Numbered from the stretch's first letter, positions 1-7,419 are shown. The stretch: 10,009 nucleotides of DNA from Bacteroidales bacterium UBA3382 (GCA_002358965.1 DEPW01000112.1:1-10009), one strand, 5' to 3'. Translations and numbers: made by a program. The notes: generated from the sequence alone by a model not told the origin.

Positions 1-935
1 GGTGCGTCGGCTATCGTCATGATGGAGCCGTCGAGGAATGTCTCTATCCGGTAGCTGTCGTGTCGCGGTATATGGATGTCGTCGCCTCGCTGTTCGACGG
101 TTATGCCCAGACGGCGGAAACTGTCCGGTATGATGCCCAGATCGTTGTAAGACACATCCTTGATGGTGACGCCGTCTCCGTTCATTGCGGCCATCCCGAT
201 GAAGCTGCCTACTTCGATCATGTCGGGCAGCATCTTGTGCCTCGTCCCGTGCAGGCTTTCGACTCCGGTGATGCGCAGCAGGTTCGAGCCTATGCCGTCG
301 ATCTTGGCTCCCATGCCGACGAGCATCTTGCAGAGCTGCTGGACATAAGGCTCGCAGGCGGCGTTGTATATGGTGGTGTCCCCCTTTGCCAGAGATGCGG
401 CCATGACTATGTTGGCGGTTCCGGTCACCGAAGCCTCGTCAAGCAGCATGTAGCTGCCTTTCAGGCCTTTGGTCTTGAAACGGTATGTGCCTATTTCGCT
501 GTCGTAGCTGAATTCGGCGCCGAGGCTGCACATCCCCATGAAGTGGGTGTCGAGACGGCGCCTTCCGATTTTGTCCCCTCCGGGCTTGGCGAAGCAGGCC
601 TTTCCGAAACGGGCGAGCAGCGGTCCGACAAGCATGGCCGAGCCTCGCAGCGACGAGCATTTTTTTGCAAATTCCTTGCTCTCGATGTATGCGAAGTCGA
701 TTTTTTCGGCCTTGAAACTGTATGTTTCCTTTTCGAGGCGCGACACCTTCACGCCCATGCCCTGCAGGAGCGAAATCAGGTTGTTGATGTCGAGTATGTC
801 CGGAACATTGTCGATGACGACTTCTTCCGGGGTCAGCAATGTCGCGCAGATTACCTGGAGAGCCTCGTTCTTTGCTCCCTGGGGTACGATTGTCCCGTGC
901 AGCTTGTTGCCGCCTTCTATGACGAATGATGCCAT
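1..935 (-). CDS. murA: UDP-N-acetylglucosamine 1-carboxyvinyltransferase MurA (3' end outside window)
   Basis: Cytoplasmic enzyme of the first committed peptidoglycan step: it transfers enolpyruvate from PEP to UDP-GlcNAc. I translated the minus strand from the ATG at 935-933; the frame stays open to the window edge for 311 codons, against about 420-440 residues for the family. The N-terminus has the substrate-binding Lys22-Asn23 pair (context QGAKNEAL), the same numbering as E. coli MurA. The active-site loop reads KPGGDKIGRRRLDTHF (about residues 117-132). Asp121 (GAC at 573-575) occupies the position of catalytic Cys115 of E. coli, and an Arg matching Arg120 is kept at 126. The last residues read SIMTIADAP, so the region matching catalytic Asp305 lies just outside. 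It starts one base after the murB stop, so the two are probably cotranscribed and translationally coupled. The family call is very secure. Confidence 0.96.
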   Translation of the reverse strand, partial: MASFVIEGGNKLHGTIVPQGAKNEALQVICATLLTPEEVVIDNVPDILDINNLISLLQGMGVKVSRLEKETYSFKAEKIDFAYIESKEFAKKCSSLRGSAMLVGPLLARFGKACFAKPGGDKIGRRRLDTHFMGMCSLGAEFSYDSEIGTYRFKTKGLKGSYMLLDEASVTGTANIVMAASLAKGDTTIYNAACEPYVQQLCKMLVGMGAKIDGIGSNLLRITGVESLHGTRHKMLPDMIEVGSFIGMAAMNGDGVTIKDVSYNDLGIIPDSFRRLGITVEQRGDDIHIPRHDSYRIETFLDGSIMTIADA

Positions 936-936
936 T

Positions 937-1971
937 CTAAATGTATTTTACTTCGGGTTTGAGGTCGACTCCGAACTTTGTCGCAACCGATACCTGGATT
1001 TCATGTGCGAGTTCGATGATGTCGGATGCTTTTGCCGTGCCGGTGTTTACGATGACAAGCGGCTGCTTTTCGTAGCATTTGGCTCCTTTGTGGACGGCAC
1101 CTTTCCATCCGCATTTGTCTATCAGCCAAGCGGCCGAAAGCTTTATGCGCCCGTCAGGCTGAGGGTAGTTCGGGGCGTCGGGATATTCCCTTGCGATGGC
1201 TTCGTATATGTTCCTGTCGACATAAGGGTTCTTGAAGAAACTTCCGGCGCTTCCGATTTTTTCCGGATCGGGGAGTTTGGAACTTCTGATTTCGATTATG
1301 GCTTCGCGGATGTCCATCTGGGTGACATATCTGATGTCGACCTGCTCCGGTTTCCGGTGGTGGTATCTGGCGATCACATTGCGAAGCTCCCCGTATTCGA
1401 TGTTCGGCTTCGGATTGTATGAAAGGTCGAAAGTCGCGGTAACTACGGCCCAGTCGCTGTACTGTGTGGTGAACACGCTCTTCCTGTAGCCGAACTTGCA
1501 TTCGTTGTTGTTGAATATCTTCCTTTCGCCGGTAGTGAGCGAGTATGCTTCGACGCTATAGACCACATCTTTGAGCTCTACCCCGTATGCTCCGATGTTC
1601 TGCACTACGGCTCCTCCGACTTCTCCCGGGATGATCGACAGGTTTTCGATGCCCCAGATGCCTTCTTTCGCGCAGAAATCGCAAAGGTGTTCCCATTTCA
1701 CTCCGGCGCCGACTTTCAGCATGGCCGCTCCGTCGACCCGGTCTATGCCCATGATTCTCGAGCGTATCACTGTCCCATGGAAATCCTGTGTGAACAGTAT
1801 GTTGCTGCCTCCTCCGATGTGCAGCAGCGGCCTTGGCAGGAGTCCCTGGTTTGCCATGCGTATTATATTAAGGAGTTCCGGCCTGGTTTCATATTCTATG
1901 TAGCAGTCGGCTACTACATCCATCCCGAAGGTGTTTCTGTCTTTCAGGGAGTAGTGGTTGTGTATGTTCAT
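937..1971 (-). CDS. murB: UDP-N-acetylenolpyruvoylglucosamine reductase MurB
   Basis: Flavoenzyme that uses NADPH to reduce the MurA product to UDP-N-acetylmuramate in the cytoplasm. The 344 residues match the E. coli-type (type I) enzyme, which has about 342. The FAD-binding half carries GGGSN (53-57) and the IPGEVGGAVVQNIGAYG stretch (114-130). Catalytic or binding residues visible by family comparison are Tyr162-Arg163 (GYRKSVF), the proton donor Ser244 in GSAGSFFKNP, and Glu340 in LKPEVKYI at the C-terminus. The Tyr-Arg containing insert is the type I hallmark. The ATG at 1971-1969 is the natural start, since the protein begins MNIHNHYSLKDRNTFG, as expected for MurB. The TAG stop (939-937) is one base from the murA start, so consecutive pathway enzymes are encoded in one unit. 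The gene is divergent from the S9 peptidase. Confidence 0.97.
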   Translation of the reverse strand: MNIHNHYSLKDRNTFGMDVVADCYIEYETRPELLNIIRMANQGLLPRPLLHIGGGSNILFTQDFHGTVIRSRIMGIDRVDGAAMLKVGAGVKWEHLCDFCAKEGIWGIENLSIIPGEVGGAVVQNIGAYGVELKDVVYSVEAYSLTTGERKIFNNNECKFGYRKSVFTTQYSDWAVVTATFDLSYNPKPNIEYGELRNVIARYHHRKPEQVDIRYVTQMDIREAIIEIRSSKLPDPEKIGSAGSFFKNPYVDRNIYEAIAREYPDAPNYPQPDGRIKLSAAWLIDKCGWKGAVHKGAKCYEKQPLVIVNTGTAKASDIIELAHEIQVSVATKFGVDLKPEVKYI

Positions 1972-2016
1972 AGCGGATCTGTGCGGCTAAATGATTAATA
2001 ATATTAACATTAAATG

Positions 2017-2024
2017 CGAATATA
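2017..2024 (-). promoter_or_regulatory. Weak candidate -7 element for murB-murA
   Basis: On the minus strand this reads TATATTCG, a 7 of 8 match to the Bacteroidota -7 consensus TAnnTTTG, about 45 bases upstream of the murB ATG. No clear -33 TTTG is present at the expected spacing, so this is only the best candidate in the 111-base divergent intergenic region. Confidence 0.25.
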
Positions 2025-2036
2025 GTGAAAAATTCT

Positions 2037-2044
2037 TATTTTTG
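2037..2044 (+). promoter_or_regulatory. Promoter -7 element for the S9 peptidase gene
   Basis: TATTTTTG is an exact match to the Bacteroidota housekeeping -7 consensus TAnnTTTG, 38 bases before the peptidase ATG. A convincing -33 TTTG is not seen around 2014-2017. The rest of the intergenic space (1972-2082) is AT-rich and holds no other feature I can support. Confidence 0.6.
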
Positions 2045-2082
2045 CGCCCGGTATATCGCAAAACCTAAATAAAAGTATAATT

Positions 2083-4203
2083 ATGGGTAAAAATCAAATA
2101 GCAATTATCATGGCTTGCGTACTTGTAACAGCCTGTGGGCCTCGTGCTCCGAAGACTTATCCGTCGGCTCACCGCGCCGATGTGACCGATGTATTTTACG
2201 GCGACACTGTCGCAGACCCGTACAGATGGATGGAGAACGACACTTCGGCCGAAGTGGCTTCGTGGGTGGAGGCCGAGAACGCCGTTACGCGCGCGTATCT
2301 TGACGCCATACCTTTCAGAGAGGCTCTCAAGCAAAGGCTCATGGATCTTTACAATTATGAAAAGGCGGGCGCTCCTGTCAAGAGGAACGGCAAATATTAT
2401 TTTTTCCGCAATGACGGTTTGCAGAACCAGAGCGTGCTTTACCGCTCCGACAGTCTTTCGGACAGGAAAGGTACCGTCCTTCTCGACCCTAACGCGCTTT
2501 CGGACGAAGGCACCGTGGCCCTTACCGGAACTTATTTTTCCAAAGACGGCAAATACATGGCCTATACTGTCTCGCGCAACGGTTCGGACTGGTCCGAAAT
2601 CTATGTGATGGATCCGGCTACCGGCGAGATGCTCCCTGACCATATCGAATGGTGCAAATTCTCCGGGGCCGAATGGTATCGTGACGGGTTCTTCTATAGC
2701 GCATACGGAATTCCTGAAGAGGGCAAGGAGTTTACGGCGATCAACCAGGGGCATAAGGTGTATTACCACAAGCTCGGCACCCCGCAGTCGGAGGACAAGG
2801 TGTTTTATGAAAACAAGGATTATCCGAAACGATTCTATACCGTTTCGGTTTCGGACGATGAAAATATGCTCTTTCTGTATTCGGACGGAATGGGTTCGGG
2901 CAACCTGATCAGCGTGATGGATCTCTCACATCGGGAAAAAGGCTTTGTGCCGATGGTCGAAAACTATGATTCGCAGTATCGTCCGATAGCCACGGTAGGG
3001 GACAGGATATACATCTACACCAATTACGGGGCTCCGCGCTACCGTGTCATGGAGGCTTCCCTCTCTTCTCCGGGCGTGAAGGATTGGAAGGAAATAGTTC
3101 CCGAGCAGGAATGGGTGCTTTCGGATGCTTCGATCATGGACGGAAGGCTGTTTCTCGTGTATGACAAGGATGTGGCCAACCATGTCTATGTGGCCGGACT
3201 CGACGGCAGCGGCATGAAGGAAGTGACGCTGCCTGGGGCAGGAGCGGTTTCGCTCTCCGGTTCGAAAGACAGTGACGAAATATTCTATTCGTTCACATCG
3301 TTTACCGTTCCCGGAGCCATTTACATGTATGATGCGGAAAACGACAGCTCGTCGCTGTATTATTCCCCTGAAGTCGATTTCGACAGCGCCCAGTATGAAA
3401 CCAAGCAGGTCTTCTTCACTTCCAAGGACGGCACTCCGGTCCCTATGTATATAGTATACAGGACAGGCATGGAACTTGACGGGAACAATCCGGTCATCAT
3501 GACGGGCTACGGCGGATTCGGAATCTCGCTCTATCCTTCGTTCTCGACCAACTATATCCCGTTCCTCGAAAACGGAGGCGTGTATGTGCAGGTCAATATG
3601 CGCGGCGGCAACGAGTTCGGCCAAAAGTGGCATGATGCGGGTACGAAGTTGAACAAGCAGAATGTCTTCGACGATTTCATCTCTGCCGCCGAATATCTTG
3701 TGGCCAACAATTATACATCCAAAGGCAGGATAGCCGTCATGGGAGGCTCGAACGGCGGTCTGCTGATAGGTGCTTGTGTCAATCAGGCGCCGGAACTCTT
3801 CGGCGCGGCAGTACCGCGTGTCGGCGTGATGGACATGCTCAGGTACCATCTGTTCACTATCGGCTGGAACTGGGCTCCGGATTACGGCACGGTAGACGAC
3901 AGCGAAGAGATGTTCAGATACCTGAAGGCTTATTCGCCTCTGCACAATATCAGTAATGACGGAACGGAATATCCTGCGATACTCGTCACTACGGCCGATC
4001 ATGACGACCGTGTGGTTCCTGCGCATTCGTTCAAATATGCCGCACAGTTGCAGTGGTCGGATACCGGGGACGCTCCTAAACTCATCAGGATCGATTCGAA
4101 CGCCGGACACGGCGGAGGAAAGCCCGTGTCGAAGGTAATGGACGAAATGGCGGACATCTATGCGTTCATGATGTACAATATTGGGATGTCTGTGAAATTC
4201 TGA
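2083..4203 (+). CDS. Prolyl oligopeptidase, S9A family, predicted lipoprotein
   Basis: Serine peptidase that cleaves short peptides after proline. The 706 residues are close to the roughly 710 of porcine prolyl oligopeptidase. The N-terminus (MGKNQIAIIM...LVTAC) is a lipoprotein signal with a V-T-A-C lipobox, giving lipidation at Cys18. No acidic run follows the Cys, so a periplasm-facing rather than surface location is inferred. The N-terminal part (DPYRWMEND near 45-53, then about 100-430) is the seven-bladed propeller that gates substrate size. The C-terminal alpha/beta hydrolase domain has GYGGFG (475-480), nucleophile Ser556 in MGGSNGGL, Asp641 in ADHDDRVVP with substrate-binding Arg643, and His676 in NAGHGGGKP, so the triad is complete. 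It stands alone between divergent murB and the ribosomal unit. The role is probably peptide scavenging or periplasmic turnover; the physiological substrate cannot be read from the sequence. Confidence 0.95.
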   Translation: MGKNQIAIIMACVLVTACGPRAPKTYPSAHRADVTDVFYGDTVADPYRWMENDTSAEVASWVEAENAVTRAYLDAIPFREALKQRLMDLYNYEKAGAPVKRNGKYYFFRNDGLQNQSVLYRSDSLSDRKGTVLLDPNALSDEGTVALTGTYFSKDGKYMAYTVSRNGSDWSEIYVMDPATGEMLPDHIEWCKFSGAEWYRDGFFYSAYGIPEEGKEFTAINQGHKVYYHKLGTPQSEDKVFYENKDYPKRFYTVSVSDDENMLFLYSDGMGSGNLISVMDLSHREKGFVPMVENYDSQYRPIATVGDRIYIYTNYGAPRYRVMEASLSSPGVKDWKEIVPEQEWVLSDASIMDGRLFLVYDKDVANHVYVAGLDGSGMKEVTLPGAGAVSLSGSKDSDEIFYSFTSFTVPGAIYMYDAENDSSSLYYSPEVDFDSAQYETKQVFFTSKDGTPVPMYIVYRTGMELDGNNPVIMTGYGGFGISLYPSFSTNYIPFLENGGVYVQVNMRGGNEFGQKWHDAGTKLNKQNVFDDFISAAEYLVANNYTSKGRIAVMGGSNGGLLIGACVNQAPELFGAAVPRVGVMDMLRYHLFTIGWNWAPDYGTVDDSEEMFRYLKAYSPLHNISNDGTEYPAILVTTADHDDRVVPAHSFKYAAQLQWSDTGDAPKLIRIDSNAGHGGGKPVSKVMDEMADIYAFMMYNIGMSVKF

Positions 4204-4207
4204 TTTT

Positions 4208-4238
4208 TTTGGAAATTAGGAAATTAGTTGTAACTTTG
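4208..4238 (+). promoter_or_regulatory. Bacteroidota-type promoter of the rplC-rpsC ribosomal unit
   Basis: TTTG at 4208-4211 (-33 box) and TAACTTTG at 4231-4238 (exact TAnnTTTG -7 box) are separated by 19 bases, the arrangement described for the Bacteroides primary sigma factor. It begins four bases after the peptidase stop codon and predicts a transcript starting near 4244, with a leader of about 55 bases before rplC. This is the best promoter in the window and shows that rplC is the first gene of its unit. Confidence 0.8.
4212..4227 (+). repeat. Two tandem copies of GAAATTAG within a promoter spacer
   Basis: GAAATTAG occurs at 4212-4219 and again, directly abutting, at 4220-4227. The two copies fill 16 of the 19 bases between the -33 and -7 boxes of the rplC promoter. 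The repetition is exact; any functional meaning is inference. Confidence 0.85.
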
Positions 4239-4276
4239 CAGTCCGCTTAAATGGCGTAGTATATTCATTTTATTGA

Positions 4277-4292
4277 TTAACAGTTAATTAAC
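4277..4292. repeat. AT-rich palindrome in the rplC leader
   Basis: The stretch TTAACAGTTAATTAAC contains the perfect 10-base palindrome GTTAATTAAC (4283-4292) and the inverted pair TTAAC / GTTAA around a single A (4277-4287). It sits 6 bases before the rplC ATG. It may be an operator or merely an unstructured AT-rich translation start; it is too weak to act as a terminator. Confidence 0.35.
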
Positions 4293-4298
4293 AAACCA

Positions 4299-4922
4299 AT
4301 GCCTGGATTAATTGGAAAGAAAATCGGAATGACTTCCGTTTTCAGTGCCGAGGGGAAAAATATCCCATGCACTGTTATTGAGGCTGGTCCGTGTGTTGTT
4401 ACGCAGTTGCGTACCTTGGAAAAGGACGGTTATACCGCTGTGCAGCTTGCCTATGACGAAAAGAAGGAAAAACGTACCAGCAAGGCGATGAAAGGTCACT
4501 TTGACAAGGCAGGCGTTACGCCTAAGAAGAAACTTGTCGAGTTCAAGGCCGACTTTGTTCAGGACCTCAAACTCGGTGACCAGCTTACGGTGGGCGACAT
4601 TTTCAACGAGGGGATGTTCGTCGATGTCGTAGGTACTTCTAAGGGTAAAGGTTTCCAGGGCGTTGTCAAACGCCATGGCTTCCAAGGGGTCGGCGGCCGT
4701 ACCCACGGTCAGCACAACAGGCTCCGTCACCCTGGTTCACTTGGCGCATCTTCTTGGCCTTCAAGAGTATTCAAGGGAATGCGTATGGCCGGACACACCG
4801 GTAACGAGCGTGTCAAGGTGTTCAACCTTGAAGTAATCAAAGTTATTCCTGAGAACAACCTTCTCGTAGTGAAAGGCTCTGTTCCTGGAGCTAGGAATTC
4901 TTATGTAATCGTGGAGGACTAA
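4299..4922 (+). CDS. rplC: 50S ribosomal protein L3 (uL3)
   Basis: Early-assembly protein of the large subunit that binds 23S rRNA and reaches toward the peptidyl transferase centre. The 207 residues match the family (209 in E. coli). Recognisable segments are the start PGLIGKKIGMTSVF, the central KGKGFQGVVKRHGFQGVGGRTHGQHNR (about 115-141), and RVFKGMRMAGHTGNERV (about 152-168). The tip loop reads GASSWPS where E. coli has GQNQTPG, so the Gln methylated by PrmB in E. coli is absent; I think this is lineage-typical but could not check. There is no Shine-Dalgarno sequence, as usual for the phylum. It is the first gene of the ribosomal unit because a consensus promoter lies just upstream. The gene normally found before it, rpsJ (S10), is not present. 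Confidence 0.98.
   Translation: MPGLIGKKIGMTSVFSAEGKNIPCTVIEAGPCVVTQLRTLEKDGYTAVQLAYDEKKEKRTSKAMKGHFDKAGVTPKKKLVEFKADFVQDLKLGDQLTVGDIFNEGMFVDVVGTSKGKGFQGVVKRHGFQGVGGRTHGQHNRLRHPGSLGASSWPSRVFKGMRMAGHTGNERVKVFNLEVIKVIPENNLLVVKGSVPGARNSYVIVED
4913..4918 (+). promoter_or_regulatory. Shine-Dalgarno-like GGAGGA before rplD
   Basis: GGAGGA ends 7 bases before the rplD ATG and lies within the last codons of rplC (Val-Glu-Asp, GTG GAG GAC). This spacing would suit a ribosome binding site. It is notable because most genes here lack one and because a near-identical arrangement precedes rpsC. Confidence 0.55.
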
Positions 4923-4925
4923 TCG

Positions 4926-5555
4926 ATGGAATTGTCAGTTTACAAAATCGATGGAACAGATTCGGGAAAGAAAGTAGTTCTCGATGAAAGGGTGTTTGGC
5001 ATCAAGCCTAACGATCATGCCATCTATCTTGACGTCAAACAGTATCTCGGTAACCAGAGACAAGGTACCCACAAGGTAAAGACACGCCGTGAGAATTCGC
5101 ACAGTACAAGGAAACTCATCCGCCAGAAAGGCTCCGGCGGCGCACGCCACGGCAGCTTGAAATCCAACCTGTATCCGGGCGGCGGCCGTGTTTTCGGTCC
5201 GGTTCCACGCAGTTACCGTACAAAGCTTAACAAGAAAGTCAAACAACTTGCAAGATTTTCCGCACTTTCATACAAGGCTATGGAAAATTCGATTACAATG
5301 TTGGAGCGTTTTGAGATGGAAGCACCTAAGACCAAGGAATTCCTCCGCATACTTGACAACATCAAGGCTAACGGAAGGAAAGTGCTCGTAGTGCTGCCAG
5401 ACTATTCGGATAATATTTACCTGTCATCACGCAACCTCCAGGAAGTGAGGGTGATCTGTGTTAACGAAATCAATACTTACGAGATAATGAATTCTAATTC
5501 GCTCGTACTTGTCGATGGAGTTCAGGATATACTTTCAGCACGGGTTAATGCGTAA
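4926..5555 (+). CDS. rplD: 50S ribosomal protein L4 (uL4)
   Basis: Large-subunit protein with a globular domain on the solvent side and a long loop lining the exit tunnel; in E. coli it also represses the S10 operon. The 209 residues compare with 201 in E. coli. The tunnel loop is clear at about 50-100: KVKTRRENSHSTRK, then RQKGSGGARHGSLKSN (66-81) and PGGGRVFGPVPRSY. This matches the E. coli WRQKGTGRARSGSIKSP block where macrolide-resistance changes occur; the basic and Gly residues are intact. The C-terminal half (RKVLVVLPDYSDN...VDGVQDILSARVNA) is the expected Rossmann-like domain. It starts three bases after the rplC stop, with a GGAGGA motif at 4913-4918, which suggests translational coupling. 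Whether L4 autoregulates here is unknown; the short leader leaves little room for an E. coli-like attenuator. Confidence 0.97.
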   Translation: MELSVYKIDGTDSGKKVVLDERVFGIKPNDHAIYLDVKQYLGNQRQGTHKVKTRRENSHSTRKLIRQKGSGGARHGSLKSNLYPGGGRVFGPVPRSYRTKLNKKVKQLARFSALSYKAMENSITMLERFEMEAPKTKEFLRILDNIKANGRKVLVVLPDYSDNIYLSSRNLQEVRVICVNEINTYEIMNSNSLVLVDGVQDILSARVNA

Positions 5556-5567
5556 AAATCATAGACA

Positions 5568-5858
5568 ATGGATATTTTGATTAAGCCTATAGTAACAGAG
5601 AAGATGACGGTTCTTGGCGAAAAATTGAACCGTTACGGTTTTTTGGTAAGCCGCGATGCTAACAAAGTGGAAATCAAGAAAGCCGTCGAAAAGAAGTACG
5701 GAGTTGTCGTAAAAGATGTAAATACTCTGAATTATCACGGTAAGAAGAAGTCCCGTTATACGAAGGAAGGACTTATAAGAGGTCGTGCCAATCACTTCAA
5801 GAAAGCTTATGTGACCTTGGCCGGGGAAGATAAAATAGATTTCTACAGTAACATTTAA
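5568..5858 (+). CDS. rplW: 50S ribosomal protein L23 (uL23)
   Basis: Protein at the exit of the nascent peptide tunnel, the docking site for trigger factor and SRP in well-studied bacteria. It has 96 residues, close to the usual 95-100. The N-terminal signature IKPIVTEKMT (5-14), the conserved KVEIKKAVEKKYGVVVKDVNTLN (33-55) and the basic loop GKKKSRYTKEGLIRGR support the call. It lies 12 bases after rplD in the standard S10-operon order and has no Shine-Dalgarno sequence. Nothing is missing or unusual. Confidence 0.97.
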   Translation: MDILIKPIVTEKMTVLGEKLNRYGFLVSRDANKVEIKKAVEKKYGVVVKDVNTLNYHGKKKSRYTKEGLIRGRANHFKKAYVTLAGEDKIDFYSNI

Positions 5859-5863
5859 GTACG

Positions 5864-6688
5864 ATGGCAGTAAGAAAATTCAAACCGGTCACTCCCGGTC
5901 AAAGAAATAAGGTAATCAGTGCGTTTGACGACATTACCTGCACTGTACCAGAGAAGTCCCTGTTGGAACCGTTGCGCAAGACCGGCGGACGTAATAACCA
6001 GGGTAAGATGACTATGCGTTATATCGGTGGCGGACACAAGAGGATGTACCGTATCATCGACTTCCGCCGCGACAAAGACAACTATACGGCAAAGGTAAAG
6101 ACCATCGAGTACGATCCTAACCGTAGCGCACGCATAGCACTCGTAGTTTATCAAGATGGCGAAAAGAGATACATCATCGCTCCTAACGGATTAAAGGTAG
6201 GTCAAGTCATAGCTTCGGGTCCAGGTGTGGCTCCTGAGCTTGGCAACACTTTGCCTCTTGCTGAAATTCCGCTTGGTACACTTATCCACAATATCGAGCT
6301 CCGTCCTGGACAGGGTGCCGCGATGGCACGTTCTGCCGGAACATATGCTCAGCTTGCAGCGCGTGAAGGCAAGTACGCTATCCTCCGTCTCCCTTCGGGT
6401 GAAACCAGGATGGTGCTTGTGACATGCCGTGCAACCGTTGGAACAGTGTCCAATCCTGACCACAATCTGGAGTCTCACGGAAAAGCAGGTCGTAAGAGAT
6501 GGTTGGGCCGCAGGCCTCGTAACCGTGGTGTAGTAATGAACCCTGTCGATCACCCTATGGGTGGTGGTGAAGGTCGTGCATCCGGTGGACATCCACGCTC
6601 GCGCAAGGGTATTCCTGCCAAGGGATACAAGACTCGCAATCCTAAGAAGACTTCAAGTAAGTTTATTATTGAAAGAAGGAAAAAATAA
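5864..6688 (+). CDS. rplB: 50S ribosomal protein L2 (uL2)
   Basis: Conserved large-subunit protein needed for subunit association and for peptidyl transferase activity. The 274 residues match E. coli (273). Diagnostic blocks are TGGRNNQGKMTMRYIGGGHKR (40-60), the RNA-binding centre ATVGTVSNPDHNLESHGKAGRKRWLGRRP (190-218), and NPVDHPMGGGEGRASGGHPRSRKG (226-249). His230 in VDHP corresponds to the functionally important His229 of E. coli in mature numbering. The next-but-one residue is Met rather than His (HPM, not HPH), a substitution I regard as lineage-level. It starts 5 bases after rplW and is followed 21 bases later by rpsS. Confidence 0.98.
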   Translation: MAVRKFKPVTPGQRNKVISAFDDITCTVPEKSLLEPLRKTGGRNNQGKMTMRYIGGGHKRMYRIIDFRRDKDNYTAKVKTIEYDPNRSARIALVVYQDGEKRYIIAPNGLKVGQVIASGPGVAPELGNTLPLAEIPLGTLIHNIELRPGQGAAMARSAGTYAQLAAREGKYAILRLPSGETRMVLVTCRATVGTVSNPDHNLESHGKAGRKRWLGRRPRNRGVVMNPVDHPMGGGEGRASGGHPRSRKGIPAKGYKTRNPKKTSSKFIIERRKK

Positions 6689-6709
6689 CGGAATAAAAGT
6701 ATAGAGATT

Positions 6710-6979
6710 ATGAGTCGTTCATTAAGAAAAGGTCCATATATTCAAGAAGCTCTGGAAAAGAGGATTCTTGCCATGAATGATGGAAGCAAGAAAAAAGAGG
6801 TTGTCAAGACTTGGTCGAGAGCAAGTATGATCTCTCCGGATTTTGTCGGGCATACCATAGCTGTTCATAACGGAAATAAGTTTATTCCGGTATATGTGAC
6901 AGAAAACATGGTTGGCCACAAGCTCGGCGAATTTGCTCCAACACGCACATTCAAAGGCCATTCGGGCAATCGTAAATAA
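6710..6979 (+). CDS. rpsS: 30S ribosomal protein S19 (uS19)
   Basis: Small-subunit head protein that binds 16S rRNA with S13 and lies near the A-site tRNA. The 89 residues are typical (92 in E. coli). The start SRSLRKGPYIQEAL and the core KTWSRASMISPDFVGHTIAVHNGNKFIPVYVTENMVGHKLGEFAPTRTFKGH are unmistakable. The gene sits between rplB and rplV as in the standard operon, 20 bases before rplV, with an AT-rich start region and no Shine-Dalgarno sequence. Confidence 0.98.
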   Translation: MSRSLRKGPYIQEALEKRILAMNDGSKKKEVVKTWSRASMISPDFVGHTIAVHNGNKFIPVYVTENMVGHKLGEFAPTRTFKGHSGNRK

Positions 6980-6999
6980 TATTAAACAAAAGTGAAATT

Positions 7000-7416
7000 A
7001 TGGGAGCTCGTAAAAGATTGATGGCCGAAAGGCTTAAAGAGATAAAAAAGCAGACAGCTATAGCAAAGCTGAAAGATGTTCCTACCTCGCCTCGCAAGAT
7101 GCGTCTCGTCGCTGACCTTATAAGAGGAGTTGAGGTTAACCGCGCCCTCGATATATTGAGATATTCGAAAAAAGAGGCTTCAAACCGTCTCGAGAAGCTC
7201 ATTCGCAGCGCTATCGCGAACTGGGAAGCAAAGAACGAAGGCAACCGCAAGGAGCTTGACAACGGGAATGTCTATGTCAAGACTATCATGGTGGACGAAG
7301 GTCGTACCCTTAAGAGGATCCGTACGGCGCCTCAAGGCCGCGCATCCCGCATACGCAAGCGTTCCAATCATGTGACTGTGATTCTTGATGTTAAAAACAA
7401 ACCTGTGGAGGAGTAA
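7000..7416 (+). CDS. rplV: 50S ribosomal protein L22 (uL22)
   Basis: Large-subunit protein contacting all 23S rRNA domains; its beta-hairpin lines the exit tunnel opposite L4. At 138 residues it is longer than E. coli L22 (110). The extra length is mostly a basic N-terminal stretch (MGARKRLMAERLKEIKKQ, about 18 residues) ahead of the normal start, with a shorter acidic tail ending VEE. The core is clear: SPRKMRLVADLIRGVEVNRALDIL (about 30-53), SAIANWEAKN, and the hairpin GRTLKRIRTAPQGRASRIRKRSNHVTV (about 101-127). The assigned start gives the extension; I see no better internal Met, since the next one lies within the basic stretch. Its last codons contain a GGAGGAG that could serve as the rpsC ribosome binding site. 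Confidence 0.97.
   Translation: MGARKRLMAERLKEIKKQTAIAKLKDVPTSPRKMRLVADLIRGVEVNRALDILRYSKKEASNRLEKLIRSAIANWEAKNEGNRKELDNGNVYVKTIMVDEGRTLKRIRTAPQGRASRIRKRSNHVTVILDVKNKPVEE
7407..7413 (+). promoter_or_regulatory. Shine-Dalgarno-like GGAGGAG before rpsC
   Basis: GGAGGAG lies within the final Val-Glu-Glu codons of rplV (GTG GAG GAG TAA) and ends 6 bases before the rpsC ATG, ideal Shine-Dalgarno spacing. It mirrors the rplC/rplD junction almost exactly (GTG GAG GAC TAA, ATG three bases after the stop). Confidence 0.55.
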
Positions 7417-7419
7417 AAT

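Noticed and set aside
60..1422. Long plus-strand open frames (60-929 and 538-1422) opposite murA and murB
   Set aside because: Both are antisense to clearly identified MurA and MurB, have no recognisable protein features, and reflect the codon bias of the real genes.
2926..4110. 394-codon minus-strand open frame inside the S9 peptidase gene
   Set aside because: It is antisense to the well-supported catalytic region of the peptidase, its His/Arg/Ile-rich translation looks random, and no promoter or start signal is evident.
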